Below are positions 60,596 through 64,000 of a stretch of DNA of 64,000 bases, one piece after another; the stretch's first letter is position 1, and each line of letters opens with the position of its first letter. Origin of the DNA: Glaciimonas sp. PAMC28666 (GTDB taxonomy: Bacteria; Pseudomonadota; Gammaproteobacteria; Burkholderiales; Burkholderiaceae_D); assembly GCF_016917355.1 (NCBI RefSeq), contig NZ_CP070304.1, positions 4,712,001-4,776,000 on the forward strand, given 5' to 3'. Under the pieces are notes generated by a model. The model was not told the DNA's origin. It made no database searches and was given only the letters and a program-made list of their open reading frames with translations. The position numbers were made by a program, and so were the translations under genes.

Positions 60596-61396
60596 CTAAT
60601 CTACGATTTTTTCTGCGACGAACACTTTCGTATTCGCTTCTTTAAATACATTCACTAACGTTTCCGGTATCGGTTGATCGGTAAATAATGCGTCGATCTT
60701 GGACAACTCGCTGAGCTGTACCAGAGCCGGACGCATGAACTTTGAATGATCAGCCACTAAAAATACGCTTCGGGAATGGGCAATAATCGCTTCCGCAACT
60801 CTTACTTCCCGATAGTCATAATCCCGTAATGCCCCGTCGGGATCGATACTGGAAATGCCTATGATGCCAAAGTCCACTTTAAAGCGTTGGATAAAATCGA
60901 TCGTTTCTTCGCCAGTGACACCCAAATCACGGGCTCGTACTACGCCACCGGCAATGATCACTTCGCAGCCCGGATAACCGCTCATAATCGCAGCCACGTT
61001 AAGATTATTCGTGATGACGCGTAAATTACGACGGCGACTGAGCGCCTTGGCGACTTCTTCGGTGGTGGTACCGATATTGATAAACAATGTTGCCTGATCG
61101 GGAATATGTTCAGCCACCAACGCCGCGATTCTGCGTTTTTCTTCAGACTGCAACCCCTGCCTATCGCCATAAGCAATATTTTCAGCGCTGGAAGGAAGAC
61201 CGACGCCTCCGTGATAGCGTTGCAATAAATTCTGCTCCGCCAGCATGTTGACGTCGCGACGGATCGTTTGTTGCGTCATTCCAAACCGATTCGCCAGATT
61301 TTCAACAGTGACGAAACTTTCGCGCTGAACGTAATTGATGATTTCTTGCTGCCGTGCATTCAGTGTGACGATGGGTATCTGGGCCATATTACGCAT
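60596..61396 (-). CDS. glpR: DeoR-family repressor, GlpR-like
   Basis: 266 residues. N-terminal helix-turn-helix RQQEIINYVQRESFVTVENL and GMTQQTIRRDVNMLAE. The C-terminal sugar-phosphate sensor has NIGTTTEEVAKAL, ITNNLNVA and DFGIIGISSIDPDGALRDYD, which match GlpR of the glycerol-3-phosphate regulon. No glp genes are adjacent, so assignment rests on sequence. ATG 61396 has GAGATC upstream; ATG 61387 is an alternative. Confidence 0.85.
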   Translation of the reverse strand: MRNMAQIPIVTLNARQQEIINYVQRESFVTVENLANRFGMTQQTIRRDVNMLAEQNLLQRYHGGVGLPSSAENIAYGDRQGLQSEEKRRIAALVAEHIPDQATLFINIGTTTEEVAKALSRRRNLRVITNNLNVAAIMSGYPGCEVIIAGGVVRARDLGVTGEETIDFIQRFKVDFGIIGISSIDPDGALRDYDYREVRVAEAIIAHSRSVFLVADHSKFMRPALVQLSELSKIDALFTDQPIPETLVNVFKEANTKVFVAEKIVD

Positions 61397-61438
61397 TCGA
61401 TCTCAAAATTCTTAACAAAACTGTTCGGGCGTCGCCCA

Positions 61439-62083
61439 TTAGTTTACCCGTAATGCGACCAATGTAACCAGCGCCTGGCGACGAACATCGCCGTTCACAT
61501 CACCGCGTATTAGCGTCATCGAAGAACGCGACAGATACGCCCGCGCGCCCGAGATCGGCAACAATGGCGTAACCTCACGTAGCGCCGCGATCAGTTCAGG
61601 TGTCAGCTTATCCAATACCGGGCGGACTTCAAGCGCCAGATTAGGTGCATCTTGAAACTTATACGCGGGTGGGAGCGTATTGCGCCAACCTGCTAATAAA
61701 TCACGTTGCATAATTTTTCCGGCATCAAATTGATTTTGAAAGAAAGCCCGAACAATCTCGCCATCCACACCGCCCAAGGTCGCGGCTTGCGCCGTGACAC
61801 CATCCAGAATCTGCACCTCACGCTGCGGGTCGTCCACCGCGGCACCGGAATTCCATTTAGATTTTGCCACTTTTGACGCAACGTTTAAGCGCTGATCCAT
61901 CAGGCCCAATAAATAATCAATTTTCTTTGCGTCAGCAGGTGAAATAACGCTCCTCTCCGATTTCGCCCCGTCCTGCAGGGTCGGCGAGTAGGCCTGACAA
62001 GCGCTCAACGTTAGCAACACGATTAAACACCCTAGATAGCGCAAGTAGGACACAGGAGACTTCGACAAAATGGGTGTAGGCAT
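61439..62083 (-). CDS. Exported chorismate mutase, AroQ gamma type (putative lipoprotein)
   Basis: 214 residues. Signal sequence with lipobox-like LLTLSAC, then the all-helical AroQ domain: LLGLMDQRLNVASKVAKSKW, DDPQREVQILDGVTAQAATL, AFFQNQFDAGKIMQRDL. Such periplasmic or secreted mutases turn chorismate into prephenate; their physiological role outside the cytoplasm is debated. ATG at 62083. Confidence 0.88.
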   Translation of the reverse strand: MPTPILSKSPVSYLRYLGCLIVLLTLSACQAYSPTLQDGAKSERSVISPADAKKIDYLLGLMDQRLNVASKVAKSKWNSGAAVDDPQREVQILDGVTAQAATLGGVDGEIVRAFFQNQFDAGKIMQRDLLAGWRNTLPPAYKFQDAPNLALEVRPVLDKLTPELIAALREVTPLLPISGARAYLSRSSMTLIRGDVNGDVRRQALVTLVALRVN

Positions 62084-62237
62084 GAAAAGTTTCTTTTACT
62101 GTTTATTGTAATTTGGAGACACGTTATCAGGTATTCCGGGAAATTTCTCGTTTTGGCATAAAATATTGTACAAGTAACAACACAATACATAGCGATAAAA
62201 CGTACACTATCATTTTTGCACCTTAGAAACATTTTTT

Positions 62238-64000
62238 ATGCTGTCTCTTCTTAAACTGATCGACGCCGACGTCAGCGCTGCGTTACCTTCCGATGACGTC
62301 GCATATGCAATCGCATTGGTCAAAACGTTGCGTCCCCGTTCGCCCGGAAATAGCGACGAAGCGCAGAAGAACGTTGCCGCACTCGTTTTAATTTTACAAA
62401 ATAATCCTGACTATTGTCGTGCTCTGCGGCATTACCTATTGCGCATCTACGCTACCCGCCGCCAAACCAGTCTTTATACCGATATCGGCATTCTTCCAAA
62501 CGCGGGGTTTTTCACAGAACTATTCCAGCGCATGGCCTATAGAATTTTGCCGCCAGCACTGGATGAAAACTATCTCCGCGATTGCCTGGATCGTCTGCTA
62601 CCGTTCGAAACCGATTATATCTGGCTTAACGCCGTACCCACGGCGACGTGGTTAGCGCTAATCGCAGTGTTGCATGATGCTGCACGGAGAAAAGAATCCC
62701 CTTCTTTTAACGTGGAAAGCACCGATGGTAGTAAGGCAGATCAAGATCTTGATGGCAACAATTTGGCGATTTTTAACGCGGCCGTGAGGCAGGCCAACGA
62801 GATCGAAACGAACGAAGCCCGTGACCGTCACAAGACCATTACCGAGTTACTCGATGCAACGCAAACGTTGTCTTATCGGATCAGCGCCATGGGGTTGGAA
62901 CCCTCGTTAATTCGCCTATATCCGGAAATGGAGGATTTCGAGTCGCCTTTTCTGATGCAAAACGTTGAGTTACACCGCTATCTTGCCGGTTATCGTCATC
63001 TTTTAGACCCTGCTGGGACAACAACGCATGCCATAAGCAACGCGATCGGTAACGGTTCCGACGCGATTAAAAATAATCCAGATGATGCGGCGTCGCGCGA
63101 GCTGCTGATACCAGCGCTCATCGAAGACGCCAGGCATTTACAGGTCATGCTCGATCAATGCGACGATGTAGTGATCAAAATTCGCAAGAAAGCCCTAAAA
63201 ATGGGCACCAGTGTCGCGCTCACTTATCTACTGGTGCGCCTGGATCAGAGCATTTCTCGTTTGAGCAAGCTGCTCACCTTGGTTGCTGCGGGCGACACCA
63301 GCGATCCAGAAAACCAGCCACAACTAGCATCCGCAGATGTAGTCAGTGCTAGCGATAGCGACGGTTATAGCGATCCAACTATTGCTGTATCCCCTCCTCC
63401 TCCGCCTTCAGAACAACTGGCCAAGCGAACTGCGGCAGTGGCGCTGGCACGAGAGTTGATCGAGGCGCATAACCGCAAATACGCGGTTCGCGAACTGTTC
63501 GCCAGCAACATCAATTTGCTGGCCCGAAATATTACCGAAAATGCGAGTCGGACCGGAGAGCATTACATCGCAGAAGATCGCAATGAATTCGTTGCCATGT
63601 TTCGCTCAGCCGCCGGCGCCGGCTTGGTTATCGGATTCATGGCGATGATGAAAATTCTTTATTCATACCTCCGCGCCGCCCCCCTCGTGGAAGCTTTTTT
63701 ATTCAGCATGAATTACTCGGCAGGTTTTATGCTGATTCATGTATTGCACTTTACCGTCGCGACCAAACAACCCGCAATGACCGCTTCACGGATAGCGGCT
63801 GGCCTGCATAGCAAAGATAGTCGCCATATTGATATTGACAGTCTGGTTGGGCTTATTGTCAAAGTTTTCCGAACCCAGTTTATCGCCGTTACCGGCAATC
63901 TATTGCTGGTTTTCCCCGTCGCGTACATTATTAGCGTTGGATGGTTTCACCTGTTTGGGCACCATCTGGTAACGCCTGATAAAGCGCAACATTTGCTCCA
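62238..64000 (+). CDS. PF10136 'site-specific recombinase' (Gcr) family membrane protein, C-terminus beyond window
   Basis: 587 codons visible from ATG 62238, open at the right edge and missing from simple ORF lists because no stop is reached. Conserved segments are LVRLDQSISRLSKLLTLV, INLLARNITENASRTGEHY and AAGAGLVIGFMAMMKI. Several hydrophobic helices follow after residue about 450. The family name comes from a gonococcal gene and does not match known recombinases; the protein looks like a membrane protein. It contains an acidic, Ser/Pro-rich insert near residue 360-390. Confidence 0.85.
   Translation, partial: MLSLLKLIDADVSAALPSDDVAYAIALVKTLRPRSPGNSDEAQKNVAALVLILQNNPDYCRALRHYLLRIYATRRQTSLYTDIGILPNAGFFTELFQRMAYRILPPALDENYLRDCLDRLLPFETDYIWLNAVPTATWLALIAVLHDAARRKESPSFNVESTDGSKADQDLDGNNLAIFNAAVRQANEIETNEARDRHKTITELLDATQTLSYRISAMGLEPSLIRLYPEMEDFESPFLMQNVELHRYLAGYRHLLDPAGTTTHAISNAIGNGSDAIKNNPDDAASRELLIPALIEDARHLQVMLDQCDDVVIKIRKKALKMGTSVALTYLLVRLDQSISRLSKLLTLVAAGDTSDPENQPQLASADVVSASDSDGYSDPTIAVSPPPPPSEQLAKRTAAVALARELIEAHNRKYAVRELFASNINLLARNITENASRTGEHYIAEDRNEFVAMFRSAAGAGLVIGFMAMMKILYSYLRAAPLVEAFLFSMNYSAGFMLIHVLHFTVATKQPAMTASRIAAGLHSKDSRHIDIDSLVGLIVKVFRTQFIAVTGNLLLVFPVAYIISVGWFHLFGHHLVTPDKAQHLL

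Noticed and set aside
62238-64000. PF10136 protein taken as the recombinase for the loxP-like site
   Set aside because: It has membrane helices and none of the catalytic patterns of tyrosine or serine recombinases; the intact tyrosine recombinase at 52787-53764 is adjacent to the site.

Overview
The window is a chromosomal segment of a Gram-negative betaproteobacterium, most likely Burkholderiales and possibly Oxalobacteraceae (Collimonas/Glaciimonas-like). This rests on family content: a porin_4-type porin, the monomeric NADP isocitrate dehydrogenase, RegB/RegA, a cyoABCD operon, the PF10136 'site-specific recombinase' family and secreted AroQ. GC content looks moderate. I see no rRNA, tRNA or CRISPR array. 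Two genes run off the edges: a phosphoesterase lipoprotein on the left and a PF10136 membrane protein on the right.

Layout. 1-5.5 kb: phosphoesterase lipoprotein, then a 4-hydroxybenzoate module (AAHS transporter, PobA, divergent AraC-type PobR). 5.6-8.7 kb: cytochrome b561 and monomeric isocitrate dehydrogenase, convergent. 9.0-12.8 kb: an OmpR/QseBC-like two-component system followed by a DegP/MucD protease. The same 22-base regulatory box (CTTAAG-N5-CTTAAT followed by TCTTT) precedes both units. 13.0-16.1 kb: a small membrane protein and a GntR/FCD-SDR-FAH operon resembling the last two steps of L-fuconate breakdown. 16.5-18.1 kb: an orphan TssL/DotU-like protein and a CsgA-like SDR. 18.2-25.1 kb: a compact minus-strand operon cyoABCD-surf1-regB-regA with overlapping genes, divergent from an MHS-family transporter. 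27-28.4 kb: small envelope proteins. 28.6-32.6 kb: periplasmic aldehyde oxidoreductase paoABC. 32.9-38.3 kb: RcnB-like protein, DHA2 efflux pump, orphan CHASE3 kinase, an IS3 scrap and a zinc alcohol dehydrogenase.

38.3-39.4 kb is a decaying divergent ORF pair. From 39.4 to 52.5 kb there is a stress and DNA-repair stretch: CspA, a 23-residue membrane peptide, a membrane protein, hemerythrin, an Nramp-like transporter, then a helicase with a Cas4-like nuclease domain translationally coupled to a FAN1-like VRR-NUC nuclease, LigD, Ku and a PRC-barrel protein. All except hemerythrin are on the minus strand.

52.8-55.7 kb holds the most unusual locus. A tyrosine recombinase and a KfrA-like coiled-coil DNA-binding protein are divergent around a 332-base region. 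That region contains a loxP/dif-like site (two 14-base arms, 12 of 14 matching, 6-base spacer) and GGTGTAAT boxes at both promoters. Two truncated gene remnants meeting at a scar lie just downstream. After it come arsR-acr3-arsC-arsH with a perfect 14-base-arm operator, a porin, a GlpR-like repressor, a secreted chorismate mutase and the PF10136 protein.
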